Part shown: in pieces, positions 1-5,984 of the stretch | Numbering within the stretch: the first letter of the stretch is position 1 | Layout: every line of letters starts with the position of its first letter | Assembly (NCBI GenBank): GCA_934182615.1 | Contig: CAKPRO010000013.1 | Coordinates: 1 to 33,261 of the forward strand | Direction: 5' to 3' | DNA from: an uncultured Bacilli bacterium | Lineage (GTDB): Bacteria; Bacillota_I; Bacilli_A; RF39; UBA660 | DNA: 33,261 bases | The notes under the pieces: generated by a model | Told to the model about the DNA's origin: nothing | What the model saw: only the letters and a program-made list of their open reading frames with translations | The model's database searches: none | Program-made: the position numbers and the translations under genes

Positions 1-204
1 TTCTTTAATTAATCCTTCTTCTTTACTAGATACTGGTTTTAATTTACTATTAATCGTAGCTCCTCCAGTAAAATATATTTCAGGTAAACATAGATTACCT
101 GATATACTAGTAGTACTACTCCATATATAATATGCTAAACTACCAGTAATAGATAAACCTAATAATACTATACCAAATATCATATATAACTTATACTTAT
201 TCAT
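1..204 (-). CDS. Secreted protein with SipW-type N-terminus (partial, C-terminus off the left edge)
   Basis: Sixty-eight codons are visible, running off the window. A GGAGG Shine-Dalgarno lies 7 nt before the ATG. Residues 1-7 are a short basic N-terminus and about 8-24 a hydrophobic stretch, followed by SLAYYIWSSTTS. This 'Y/A-A-Y..WSS' junction is shared with the proteins at 3624-4172, 4342-5913 and 27593-29161 and resembles the signal region of SipW-dependent TasA/camelysin-type secreted proteins. Downstream, FTGG.....L.P.SSKEEG aligns closely with FNGG.....L.P.SSKEEG of the 182-aa protein at 3624-4172, so the two are paralogues. The gene sits directly behind a poly-G leader and hairpin (222-379), which probably control it. 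Surface export is inferred from family resemblance; the function (matrix fibre, adhesin) is unknown. Confidence 0.75.
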   Translation of the reverse strand, partial: MNKYKLYMIFGIVLLGLSITGSLAYYIWSSTTSISGNLCLPEIYFTGGATINSKLKPVSSKEEGLIKE

Positions 205-221
205 AATTATTCCTCCATAGT

Positions 222-273
222 AAAAAGACTATGAAAAATCACTAATATTTCTATTAGTTATTTCATAGTCTTT
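222..273 (-). terminator. Two-tier leader hairpin / probable attenuator (copy 1)
   Basis: The outer stem is 13 bp (224-236 with 261-273, AAAGACTATGAAA/TTTCATAGTCTTT) and the inner stem 7 bp (241-247 with 252-258, ACTAATA/TATTAGT, tetraloop). A run of five U follows on the minus strand, three of them in the stem. The hairpin lies between leader ORF 299-379 and the SD of the gene at 1-204. The same outer stem occurs at 5938-5984, where the inner stem is ACTAGT/ACTAGT. Both changed versions still pair, which argues for selection on RNA structure. It could act as an intrinsic terminator, a Rho/polarity element or a barrier to translation. Confidence 0.75.
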
Positions 274-298
274 ATTTATATTATTATTTATACTTAGA

Positions 299-379
299 TT
301 AGATTTTTGACCCCCCCCCAACACGTACAAAAGTACTAGTTAATAAGTTGTTAATTTTTATTAATTCTTTCTTGTCCAT
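299..379 (-). CDS. Poly-G leader peptide ORF, copy 1 (26 aa, short frame)
   Basis: The ORF starts at an ATG (377-379) with a GAGGAGG Shine-Dalgarno (plus 386-392, spacing about 6), stronger than those of most genes here. It encodes a hydrophilic 26-aa peptide beginning MDKKELIKINNLL. Nine G (311-319) supply three Gly codons, and translation stops four codons later at TAA. With eight G instead, the frame would stay open through the hairpin and stop at the TAG at 229-231, inside the 3' arm. With ten G it would stop early at a TAA soon after. The protein has no recognisable domain, so the act of translating it probably matters more than the product. Leader 5943-6077 is the sister copy and is currently in the long frame. 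Confidence 0.6.
   Translation of the reverse strand: MDKKELIKINNLLTSTFVRVGGGSKI
311..319 (-). repeat. Nine-G homopolymer tract in leader copy 1
   Basis: Nine consecutive C on the plus strand (G on the coding strand) in DNA that is otherwise about 25% G+C. Tracts of this length are typical slipped-strand contingency sites in bacteria. It falls inside the leader ORF, where a one-base change decides between early stop and translation into the hairpin. Confidence 0.85.
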
Positions 380-398
380 AGGGGTCCTCCTCTCAATG

Positions 399-421
399 AT
401 TTGCGAATTATTTGGGATCTT
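399..421 (-). promoter_or_regulatory. Conserved 5'-UTR box ahead of poly-G leader, copy 1
   Basis: On the minus strand this reads GATCCCAA, TA, ATTCGCAAAT just before the leader SD. The same box (GATCCCAA, TTA, ATTCGCAAAT) occurs at 6100-6121 ahead of the second leader, where an additional GATCCCAAATAT copy lies at 6138-6149. I saw it nowhere else in the window. It may be an RNA element or a binding site; its role is unknown. Confidence 0.5.
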
Positions 422-455
422 TTCGTAAATCAAACTCTTCTTATCTTACATACTA

Positions 456-484
456 ATGATATCATAAAATTATAATTATTACAA
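456..484 (-). promoter_or_regulatory. Sigma-A-type promoter of leader copy 1
   Basis: On the minus strand: TTGTAA, 17 bp, TATCAT with an extended TGA before the -10. The block TTATGATATCATT followed by GTAAG is nearly identical at 6180-6195, ahead of the second leader, with the same spacing. This indicates that the two loci share a promoter as well as a leader. Confidence 0.65.
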
Positions 485-490
485 TGCTTT

Positions 491-533
491 TGTACCTTTT
501 TTGTACTTTTATTCAACTGATATTGTACCTTTT
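491..533 (-). promoter_or_regulatory. Phased TGTAC direct repeats upstream of leader promoter
   Basis: Three TGTAC(C/T)TTTT repeats begin at 491, 502 and 524, that is 11 and 22 bp apart, so they lie on one face of the helix just upstream of the -35. This arrangement suggests an activator or repressor array. The second leader locus does not carry an obvious copy. Confidence 0.4.
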
Positions 534-570
534 TAATATTAAATCTTTATAATCTACTAATATAATTGTT

Positions 571-601
571 TATGATAGAGACTAAAATAGGCTCTATCAT
601 A
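571..601. repeat. Intergenic inverted repeat after xseB
   Basis: A perfect 10-bp stem (TATGATAGAG, 571-580, with CTCTATCATA, 592-601) and an 11-nt loop. It lies 50 bp beyond the xseB stop on the xseB transcript but has no clear U tract. The loop reads CCTATTTTAGT on the minus strand, resembling the loops of several other intergenic hairpins here. The rest of 485-650 shows no gene. Confidence 0.5.
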
Positions 602-651
602 CAACGGAAAACTTAAATTTATTTAAGGTTGAAGTGGAAATAAAAAGAAGA

Positions 652-882
652 TTATTCACTTACTGTAAAATCTTCTAATTTACCATTCTCAGTCATAATT
701 TTATTAACCTTTTCTGATACTTTATTTAATTTATCAGAACATTCTTTAGCTAACTTCATAGCCTCAGTATATTTATTTATTGCATCATCTAAAGGTACTT
801 CTCCACTTTCTAATTCTTTTACTATTTCTTCAAGTAATTTAATCTTTTCTTCAAATGTTAATTCTTCTTTTTCTTTAGCCAT
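652..882 (-). CDS. xseB: Exodeoxyribonuclease VII small subunit
   Basis: A 76-aa protein (from MAKEKEEL), the usual size for XseB. It has the family pattern LTFEEKIKLLEEIVKELESG followed by the conserved L.DAI..Y. It is an all-helical coiled hairpin that binds several-fold to XseA to form exonuclease VII, which degrades single-stranded DNA in both directions in the cytoplasm. The chosen ATG (880-882) has AGGTG at good spacing. The upstream in-frame GTG (889-891) is part of that Shine-Dalgarno. The gene begins 1 nt after the xseA stop, so the two are translationally coupled in the conserved xseA-xseB order. Confidence 0.93.
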   Translation of the reverse strand: MAKEKEELTFEEKIKLLEEIVKELESGEVPLDDAINKYTEAMKLAKECSDKLNKVSEKVNKIMTENGKLEDFTVSE

Positions 883-883
883 T

Positions 884-2161
884 TTATTCACCTACCTTTA
901 TTACTTTACTAGATACTTCTCCATCTTTTAATGATATCTTTATAATATCTTCATTATTTATATTCTTTATACTAGATAATACTTTATTATCTTTCTTTAT
1001 AATAGCATATCCCCTATTTAAAGTATTAAGAGGATTTAATACTTCTAACTTAGATATGATATGATCTAATTTTTGACTACTATATTTATATAACATATCA
1101 GGATTATTAAGTATATAACTATTACTATAAGTATATAGTTTTATTTTACTATCTTCAAGTATTTTATTAATACTTTTATTTAAATTATCTATTAAAATAT
1201 CTAATTTTTGTTCTTTAATTTCATACATAGTTATAGGTCTAGTTAAAATATAACTATTTTTAATACTTTCTAATCTTTGATAATTATTACTTATAATATT
1301 ATTTAAAGCAGTATTACTTCTAGTACTTACAGTATTTAAATAAGTTATTATTGTATTAATATCTGGTACTGCTAGTTCTGCTGCTGCTGTCGGAGTTGGG
1401 GCTCTTAAATCTGCAACATAGTCAGATATTGTTATATCTATCTCATGACCAACAGCAGATATTACCGGAAGAGTACTATCATAGATGGCTCTTGCTACTA
1501 CTTCCTCATTAAATGGCCATAAGTCCTCTAATGAGCCACCACCACGACCTACTATTAAAGTATCTATTCCATATATATCTTTTACTTCATTAGCTAGTTT
1601 TATTTTATTTGCTATATCATTAGCGGCATTCTCTCCTTGTACTAAAGCAGGAAATAAAATAGTATTACATACCGGAAATCTTCTCTTAATAGTAGTTAAT
1701 ATATCTTTAATCGCCGCCCCCGTAGGAGATGTTACTATACCTATAGTATTAGGTACTCTCCTTATCTTTTTCTTCTTATCTTTATCAAATAATCCTTCGG
1801 CTTGAAGTTTCTTCTTTAGTTGTTCAAAAGCTACATATAAAGCTCCTACTCCATCAGGAGCCATATCTTCAACATATATTTGATATGATCCTGAAGCTTC
1901 ATAGACATCTATCTTTCCAGTTACTAATACCTTCATACCATCATATGGCATAAACTTCAAATTCCTATTATTAAAAGAAAACATAACCGCCGCTATTCTA
2001 GATGTTTCATCTTTTAAAGTAAAGTAATAGTGGCCTCTAGAATGAGCTTTAAAGTTAGATATCTCCCCTTTTAAATATACTTTTCTAAGAAGTAAATCTT
2101 CATTTATTATTTCTTTTATATATCTATTTACCTCAGTTATAGTTATATAGTTATTATTCAT
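884..2161 (-). CDS. xseA: Exodeoxyribonuclease VII large subunit
   Basis: A 425-aa protein; typical XseA is about 400-450 aa. The N-terminal OB-fold domain (about residues 5-100) includes VYLKGEISNFK and GHYYFTLKD. The catalytic domain follows with IGIVTSPTGAAIKDI, LIVGRGGGSLEDLWPFNEE, ISAVGHEIDITISDYVADLRAPTPTAAAE, all hallmarks of the family. The C-terminal part is helical/coiled and ends in the conserved LNRGYAII. It forms ssDNA-specific exonuclease VII with the neighbouring xseB product. It follows the HipA-like gene by 16 nt and so is probably in the nusB-headed operon. The ATG at 2161 has an AGAGAGG SD. Confidence 0.97.
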   Translation of the reverse strand: MNNNYITITEVNRYIKEIINEDLLLRKVYLKGEISNFKAHSRGHYYFTLKDETSRIAAVMFSFNNRNLKFMPYDGMKVLVTGKIDVYEASGSYQIYVEDMAPDGVGALYVAFEQLKKKLQAEGLFDKDKKKKIRRVPNTIGIVTSPTGAAIKDILTTIKRRFPVCNTILFPALVQGENAANDIANKIKLANEVKDIYGIDTLIVGRGGGSLEDLWPFNEEVVARAIYDSTLPVISAVGHEIDITISDYVADLRAPTPTAAAELAVPDINTIITYLNTVSTRSNTALNNIISNNYQRLESIKNSYILTRPITMYEIKEQKLDILIDNLNKSINKILEDSKIKLYTYSNSYILNNPDMLYKYSSQKLDHIISKLEVLNPLNTLNRGYAIIKKDNKVLSSIKNINNEDIIKISLKDGEVSSKVIKVGE

Positions 2162-2177
2162 ATATTTACCTCTCTAT

Positions 2178-2996
2178 CTATTTTATTTTATTCTTATTTC
2201 TAAGCATCTCTAATATATCTCTTACTAACATATAATGCTTACTATAAGATAAAAAAATAATATTTTTAAAATTATCATCTAAATCAATTTTTCTTTTTTC
2301 TTCTAAATCTTCAATTAATTCTTCTAATACAAATGGATTCAATTTATTATACATATCAATAAACTCTTGATAATACTTATCTTCTTCAAGTAATACTTTA
2401 AGATTACTATAAATATTATTATCCACTTCTTCATTTACTCCTAATCTAGTACTAGTAAAATTAAAAGTCATACCAAAATCTGAATATGGTGATAAATAAG
2501 CATTATCCTTACTTACCATCATTTCATAATTATACTTTCCATTATCATTATTACCTATAAGTAAATCTAACATATAATGTTTAATTACTTCACTATATAT
2601 TTTATCCACTAATGCTTCTCTATTTATATAATCCTTAAAATATATATCTAGAGCTATCTTAATATTATCTAAAGTCATTTCTTTACCATTTAGTAATTTA
2701 TTAAATTTTACTAAACTATAACCTTCTCTACGATAATCCTTTGCTACTAATCCTTTTATCTCTCTAGTATTAGTCTTTATAATCATGGGCTCATAATATG
2801 TGTAATTTATGTCTAAGTATTCTGCAATTGCGTTCCCTAATAATTCATTATATATTTTGTCTTCTTCTTTAAAGAATAACTTTTCTTTATTAATATAAAA
2901 AGAACTTTTATATCTTCCTAAAGATGTAATAGTCTTATTTCTTATTAAAGCATCAAATGTTTTTCTATAATTTCTTATTTTATAGAAATTACTCAC
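2178..2996 (-). CDS. HipA-like kinase-fold protein of unknown function
   Basis: A 272-aa protein, probably starting at GTG. Around residues 148-178 it reads LLIGNNDNGKYNYEMMVS, then YLSPYSDFGMTF. This parallels the GN.D.H..N catalytic-loop and APxYDxG metal-binding motifs of HipA-C/CtkA-type kinases, with the Asp of GNND and the DFG retained but the usual His missing. There is no HipB-like partner, so a classical HipA toxin role is not supported. The gene start overlaps the end of nusB by 8 nt and the gene precedes xseA, which places it in a constitutive housekeeping operon. The assignment rests on motif resemblance only; a catalytically altered or pseudo-kinase is equally possible. Confidence 0.5.
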   Translation of the reverse strand: MSNFYKIRNYRKTFDALIRNKTITSLGRYKSSFYINKEKLFFKEEDKIYNELLGNAIAEYLDINYTYYEPMIIKTNTREIKGLVAKDYRREGYSLVKFNKLLNGKEMTLDNIKIALDIYFKDYINREALVDKIYSEVIKHYMLDLLIGNNDNGKYNYEMMVSKDNAYLSPYSDFGMTFNFTSTRLGVNEEVDNNIYSNLKVLLEEDKYYQEFIDMYNKLNPFVLEELIEDLEEKRKIDLDDNFKNIIFLSYSKHYMLVRDILEMLRNKNKIK

Positions 2997-3429
2997 TTTT
3001 ATCTTCTACCTCATGATATATCTTATCTAAAACCCCATTTATCATTTTTGATACTTTTTCATCTGAATATTTTTTTGATAATTCAATTGCTTCATTTATA
3101 CATACTAAATTAGGTGTATCTGTATATAATAATTCATATACTGATATTCTAATTATAGCTTGATCTGTTAATCCTAATCTATCTATTGTCCAATTCTCTA
3201 AATACTTAGATATATTTTTATCTATATCCTCTATATTATTTAGTACTCCCTCTACTAATTCTTTTAAAAACTCTATATTAATTGTTTTATGATCTTCCAA
3301 TGGAATATTATTCATATATTCTTCTATTACACCATCAGTAGTATAATCTATTTTATTTTTTTTATATAGAAATATTTGATATAATACTCTCATAGCATTT
3401 TCTCTTGTTATTGTTCTATTTGCTTTCAT
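2989..3429 (-). CDS. nusB: Transcription antitermination factor NusB
   Basis: A 146-aa all-helical RNA-binding protein of typical NusB size. It shows R..AM..LYQ near the N-terminus, ID..I.KYLENW.IDRL in the middle and the signature L.YTDTP..V.INEAIELSKKYSDEK...MINGVLDKI at the C-terminus. NusB binds boxA RNA with NusE/S10 during rRNA antitermination. I take the ATG at 3427-3429 because AAGGAGGTG lies just before it; the in-frame start seven codons upstream would contain the SD. It heads a probable operon with the HipA-like gene, xseA and xseB. A weak extended -10 (TGATAAAAT) lies just upstream. Confidence 0.95.
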   Translation of the reverse strand: MKANRTITRENAMRVLYQIFLYKKNKIDYTTDGVIEEYMNNIPLEDHKTINIEFLKELVEGVLNNIEDIDKNISKYLENWTIDRLGLTDQAIIRISVYELLYTDTPNLVCINEAIELSKKYSDEKVSKMINGVLDKIYHEVEDKSE

Positions 3430-3503
3430 TATTTCACACCTCCTTACCATTTTATCACAAATATCTAAAAAATACTATATTTAATAGTAATTTTCTTACC
3501 TTT

Positions 3504-3580
3504 CATGAAAATCCAAGGTATTTTCATGTCTGATATAGCCTAATTCTTAGTCTATACCAGAGTCTCATTAGACATATTAT
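3504..3580. repeat. Cluster of intergenic hairpins
   Basis: Between nusB and the 182-aa gene. 3504-3512 pairs with 3520-3528 (CATGAAAAT/ATTTTCATG, loop CCAAGGT). Near 3531-3561, CTGATATAG can pair with CTATACCAG across a CCTAATTCTTAGT loop with one mismatch. GTCT/AGAC near 3563-3574 makes a small third stem. No ORF fits. It could be a structured untranslated RNA or a repeat element. Confidence 0.4.
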
Positions 3581-3601
3581 ATTCACAGTTATAACCAAAA
3601 G

Positions 3602-3630
3602 AAAAAGAATTAGTTTAGTTAAACTAACTC
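3602..3630 (-). terminator. Intrinsic terminator overlapping the end of the 182-aa gene
   Basis: A 10-bp stem (3621-3630 with 3607-3616, one G-U pair), an AACT loop and a U-rich tail on the minus strand (3602-3606). It includes the stop codon of the gene at 3624-4172. Confidence 0.7.
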
Positions 3631-4172
3631 TTTAATGTAGCATTCTTACCAGTAGCATATAAATCAAATGATAATGTTTTATTCTGCATAGTATTTGGAT
3701 TAGTATAATCTTTACCATTAAACCATAAATATAAAGTATATTTATCCGTAGTAGTATTAACTACTCTATCAGTAAATAATGTTAAAGTAGTTACTCCACT
3801 ACTAGCATAAGTTATATCTTTGAAATTACCTTTAGTAACTAAAGTACTATCATTATAATATAATTCATATACAAATGATTCTTCCTTTAATTCACTTGGC
3901 ATAGTAGTTAAATCCATATATAAACTCATAGTACTACCTTCTTCACTTGCTATAACTGTTATATCTTTCTTAATACCTTCTTCTTTACTAGAAGTAGGTA
4001 TTAATACTCCAGTTATATTAGTACCTCCATTAAAAGTAACAGTACTACCTTCAATACTAATATTAATATTTATATTATCACTACTACTCCATCTATAATA
4101 AGCATAAGTACCCCCGATCATAACAACAATTAACCCTATTATTCCTATTATTAATCCTTTATTGCTTTTCAC
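3624..4172 (-). CDS. Secreted SipW/TasA-type protein, 182 aa
   Basis: The GTG start (4170-4172) is chosen because AAAGGAGG lies 6-7 nt before it. A basic N-terminus is followed by a hydrophobic segment (about residues 6-23), then GGTYAYYRWSSSDNI, the SipW-type junction also seen at 1-204, 4342-5913 and 27593-29161. The remainder is predicted to be beta-rich, with FNGG.N.TG.L.PTSSKEEG near residue 48 and a C-terminal YTLYLWFNG...Y.NP strand pattern. This is consistent with a TasA/camelysin-like beta-sandwich. It lies just after the GC-rich block (4201-4500) and behind the 523-aa gene, with no promoter I can see between them, so it is probably co-expressed under the 5943-6077 leader switch. Paralogous to the gene at 1-204; substrate and role unknown. 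Confidence 0.75.
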   Translation of the reverse strand: MKSNKGLIIGIIGLIVVMIGGTYAYYRWSSSDNININISIEGSTVTFNGGTNITGVLIPTSSKEEGIKKDITVIASEEGSTMSLYMDLTTMPSELKEESFVYELYYNDSTLVTKGNFKDITYASSGVTTLTLFTDRVVNTTTDKYTLYLWFNGKDYTNPNTMQNKTLSFDLYATGKNATLKS

Positions 4173-4200
4173 TTTATACCTCCTTTTTGATATCTAATTT

Positions 4201-4216
4201 TTCGTCTTACGACGAA
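4201..4216. repeat. Perfect 6-bp hairpin in GC-rich block
   Basis: TTCGTC/GACGAA with a 4-nt loop (TTAC on plus, GTAA on minus), about 125 bp beyond the stop of the 523-aa gene. Known retroelement variable regions are followed by small hairpin/cruciform elements with 4-nt loops, but usually much closer to the stop. Confidence 0.45.
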
Positions 4217-4259
4217 TACCTAAGCCTTCATGACGACTTCGCTATCGTTCAGCCAGCCG

Positions 4260-4291
4260 GGTCCCCTGCGGAACAAGCCCGCACAGAGACC
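4260..4291. repeat. Strong GC-rich hairpin after the 523-aa gene
   Basis: 4260-4271 pairs with 4279-4291 (core TGCGG/CCGCA plus GGTC/GACC, with G-U pairs and one bulged base) around a 7-nt loop. No U tract follows, so it is not an ordinary terminator. It belongs to the atypical GC-rich block and may be part of a structured RNA. Confidence 0.5.
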
Positions 4292-4341
4292 TATTTTTGC
4301 CACATATCCACTACCGAAGAAGGAATATCAATCTGCCCGTT

Positions 4342-5913
4342 TTACACGGCCAATTGATATGGTTCTGAACTCGAACCCGTTCCCGCCTTGATACTTAGTT
4401 CAGAACTTAGACTAAGGACTGGCGCCACCCCAAGCGCAAGATAGGCGCCGCTGATGCCGTTGACAAAGCCCGACGAATAGACATACCACGCATAATTGGA
4501 ATTGACGGAATGAGGGGTTAATAGCCAATCATAATTTGTCGCTAATATTGCCATCATCCAGTTATTTGATGTACATGTACTATCGTTATAACTACTTAAT
4601 TGTTTATTAAGACACTTTCCTAAGTCTGCGGCATAGCCATAGTCACTTGGATAAGGTAAGGCTATCTTTCCTGGCCATGTTGTTGGTCTTCCGGTATATA
4701 CTGTTGTTCCTCTTTCATATTCATATATTTGGTTTGAATATACTGAAGTACTATTCCATCCTCCTAAATAATATGTTGTATCAGATATTAGACTCCTTGT
4801 TTCATCATTCTTAATACCTATATTTGTAAAATCGCATTCTGTTGTAGCATTATTTTTACCGACATAACAAGTTCCACTTTCAGCATTATAATATAAACTT
4901 CCACCAATTGTTTCACTATCATAGCCTGGATTTAATAATTTCATTAATCTGGCTTCAGTCCAGTCATTTTTACCATAATCAGTTTCTGCGCCTGTTGATG
5001 TATTCTTATTATCCCAAGCATAATTTCCTATACTTTCGTTTCTGATAAGTTTTACTTTACCATCAAAGACTCCAATTATTCTCCATAGTTCACAAGTTGA
5101 AGAAGATTGATTTGCATAATTAGAGCAATTAAAATAAATATAATTATTAGGGCTTGCTCCGTAATATCTAATGTTTCCACCAACATCTTGCATTAAATTA
5201 TTTGCTGTATCATATTCATAATTTATACTATTATTTGTTACAATTGTTTTAGATGCATTATTATATAACCCTATTATTTGTGTTGATAGCGGTACTTTAC
5301 CTTGATTTGCATCAGCACTAATGTTACCAGTAAATGATGCTGATGTTATACTATTACCTGCTAATGCATTATCTACATAGATTACTACTAAATATTTATA
5401 TATTTCTGTATTAGATAATTGTTTAGTAAGTAATGTTATAGTATCATTACTTGTAATACTACCAGTAGATACTATATCAAAAGATTGATTAAGTAAAGAA
5501 TCTACTGTTACCGAAGATGGCGTTGTTATTGTACTAGTATTATCTAACACTACATACTTAAGTGCTCCTTTACTATCTCCAGTAGTAAATGCATCTGATA
5601 TATTAGTTACATTTAAATATATAGAACCATATCCTTCAATAGTACAAGTAGACTTAATACCTATATTAACTGCAGATATACCTATTCCATTCTTAATAGT
5701 AAATTTATTATTACTAATTAGATCAGATTCATTAAGTAATTTTAAATTACCACTTATATCTTGCCCTTTAGTATAATCTATAGTAAAACAACCACTAGTT
5801 AATCCTATATTTATTTTACTACTCGTCCATGTTAGTATGGCATATGTTAATCCTGATATAGCTAGTATTAAGATTATTACTCCTAGTATTATTAATTTCT
5901 TTTTCTTTTCCAT
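4342..5913 (-). CDS. Large surface protein: SipW-type N-terminus and C-type-lectin-like C-terminal domain
   Basis: A 523-aa protein. Residues 1-26 are a basic start and a hydrophobic segment leading to LTYAILTWTSSKINI. Residues ~30-210 are Ser/Thr/Asn-rich beta sequence related to its paralogues. From ~240 onward it has a DVGGN..Y.G..PNNYIYF, CELWRIIGVFDGKVKLIRNE, LMKLLNPGY and WLLTP....SNYAWYV...G module ending LGVAPVLSLSSELSIKAGTGSSS. This resembles the DUF6273/C-type-lectin-like fold used by many ligand-binding surface proteins, including retroelement targets. The 522-aa protein at 27593-29161 has the same architecture (WTMTP...GVRPVISLKS...GTG). The last ~55 codons are GC-rich and unlike the rest of the gene. 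It is expressed from the poly-G leader at 5943-6077. Ligand unknown. Confidence 0.78.
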   Translation of the reverse strand: MEKKKKLIILGVIILILAISGLTYAILTWTSSKINIGLTSGCFTIDYTKGQDISGNLKLLNESDLISNNKFTIKNGIGISAVNIGIKSTCTIEGYGSIYLNVTNISDAFTTGDSKGALKYVVLDNTSTITTPSSVTVDSLLNQSFDIVSTGSITSNDTITLLTKQLSNTEIYKYLVVIYVDNALAGNSITSASFTGNISADANQGKVPLSTQIIGLYNNASKTIVTNNSINYEYDTANNLMQDVGGNIRYYGASPNNYIYFNCSNYANQSSSTCELWRIIGVFDGKVKLIRNESIGNYAWDNKNTSTGAETDYGKNDWTEARLMKLLNPGYDSETIGGSLYYNAESGTCYVGKNNATTECDFTNIGIKNDETRSLISDTTYYLGGWNSTSVYSNQIYEYERGTTVYTGRPTTWPGKIALPYPSDYGYAADLGKCLNKQLSSYNDSTCTSNNWMMAILATNYDWLLTPHSVNSNYAWYVYSSGFVNGISGAYLALGVAPVLSLSSELSIKAGTGSSSEPYQLAV

Positions 5914-5935
5914 AATATCTTCCTTTCTGACATAG

Positions 5936-5984
5936 TAAAAGACTATGAAAGACTAGTATTACTACTAGTTACTTCATAGTCTTT
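5936..5984 (-). terminator. Two-tier leader hairpin / probable attenuator (copy 2)
   Basis: Outer stem 12 bp (5938-5949 with 5973-5984, AAAGACTATGAA/TTCATAGTCTTT); inner stem 6 bp (5952-5957 with 5964-5969, ACTAGT/ACTAGT). Four U end the 3' arm. It lies about 25 nt before the 523-aa gene. The outer stem is identical to copy 1 (224-273), while the inner stem differs by compensating changes. The stop codon of leader 5943-6077 falls inside its 3' arm. Confidence 0.75.

Larger units (their letters stand above)
4201..4500. other. GC-rich block crossing a stop codon; candidate variable region of a diversity-generating system
   Basis: Hand counts for successive 60-base lines are 31, 32, 27, 32 and 31 G+C from 4201 to 4500, about 51%, against roughly 25-30% elsewhere. 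The block holds the last ~55 codons of the 523-aa gene and ~140 bp of untranslated DNA, and stops just before the SD of the next gene. Within the coding half, most codons of the loop region end in C or T (TTT, GTC, AAC, GGC, ATC, AGC, GCC, TAT, CTT), as expected if they derive from AAY codons in a template repeat. A 9-bp inverted repeat (GTTCTGAAC 4362-4370, GTTCAGAAC 4398-4406) sits at the gene end. No reverse transcriptase, Avd or template repeat is in the window, so the retroelement reading is a hypothesis; recent transfer of a foreign 3' module is the alternative. Confidence 0.5.

Noticed and set aside
1485..1805. Plus-strand reading frame inside xseA
   Set aside because: Antisense shadow of a highly conserved gene with no start signal.
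2178..2996. HipAB toxin-antitoxin pair
   Set aside because: No HipB-like helix-turn-helix gene nearby, and the gene lies in a housekeeping operon.
4360..4385. tRNA T-arm-like GGTTCGAGTTC on the minus strand
   Set aside because: It is in frame within the 523-aa gene, has no acceptor, D or anticodon stem around it, and is explained by the inverted repeat at the gene end.
4201..4500. A complete diversity-generating retroelement in the window
   Set aside because: No reverse transcriptase, Avd or second GC-rich repeat is present; only a candidate variable region can be claimed.
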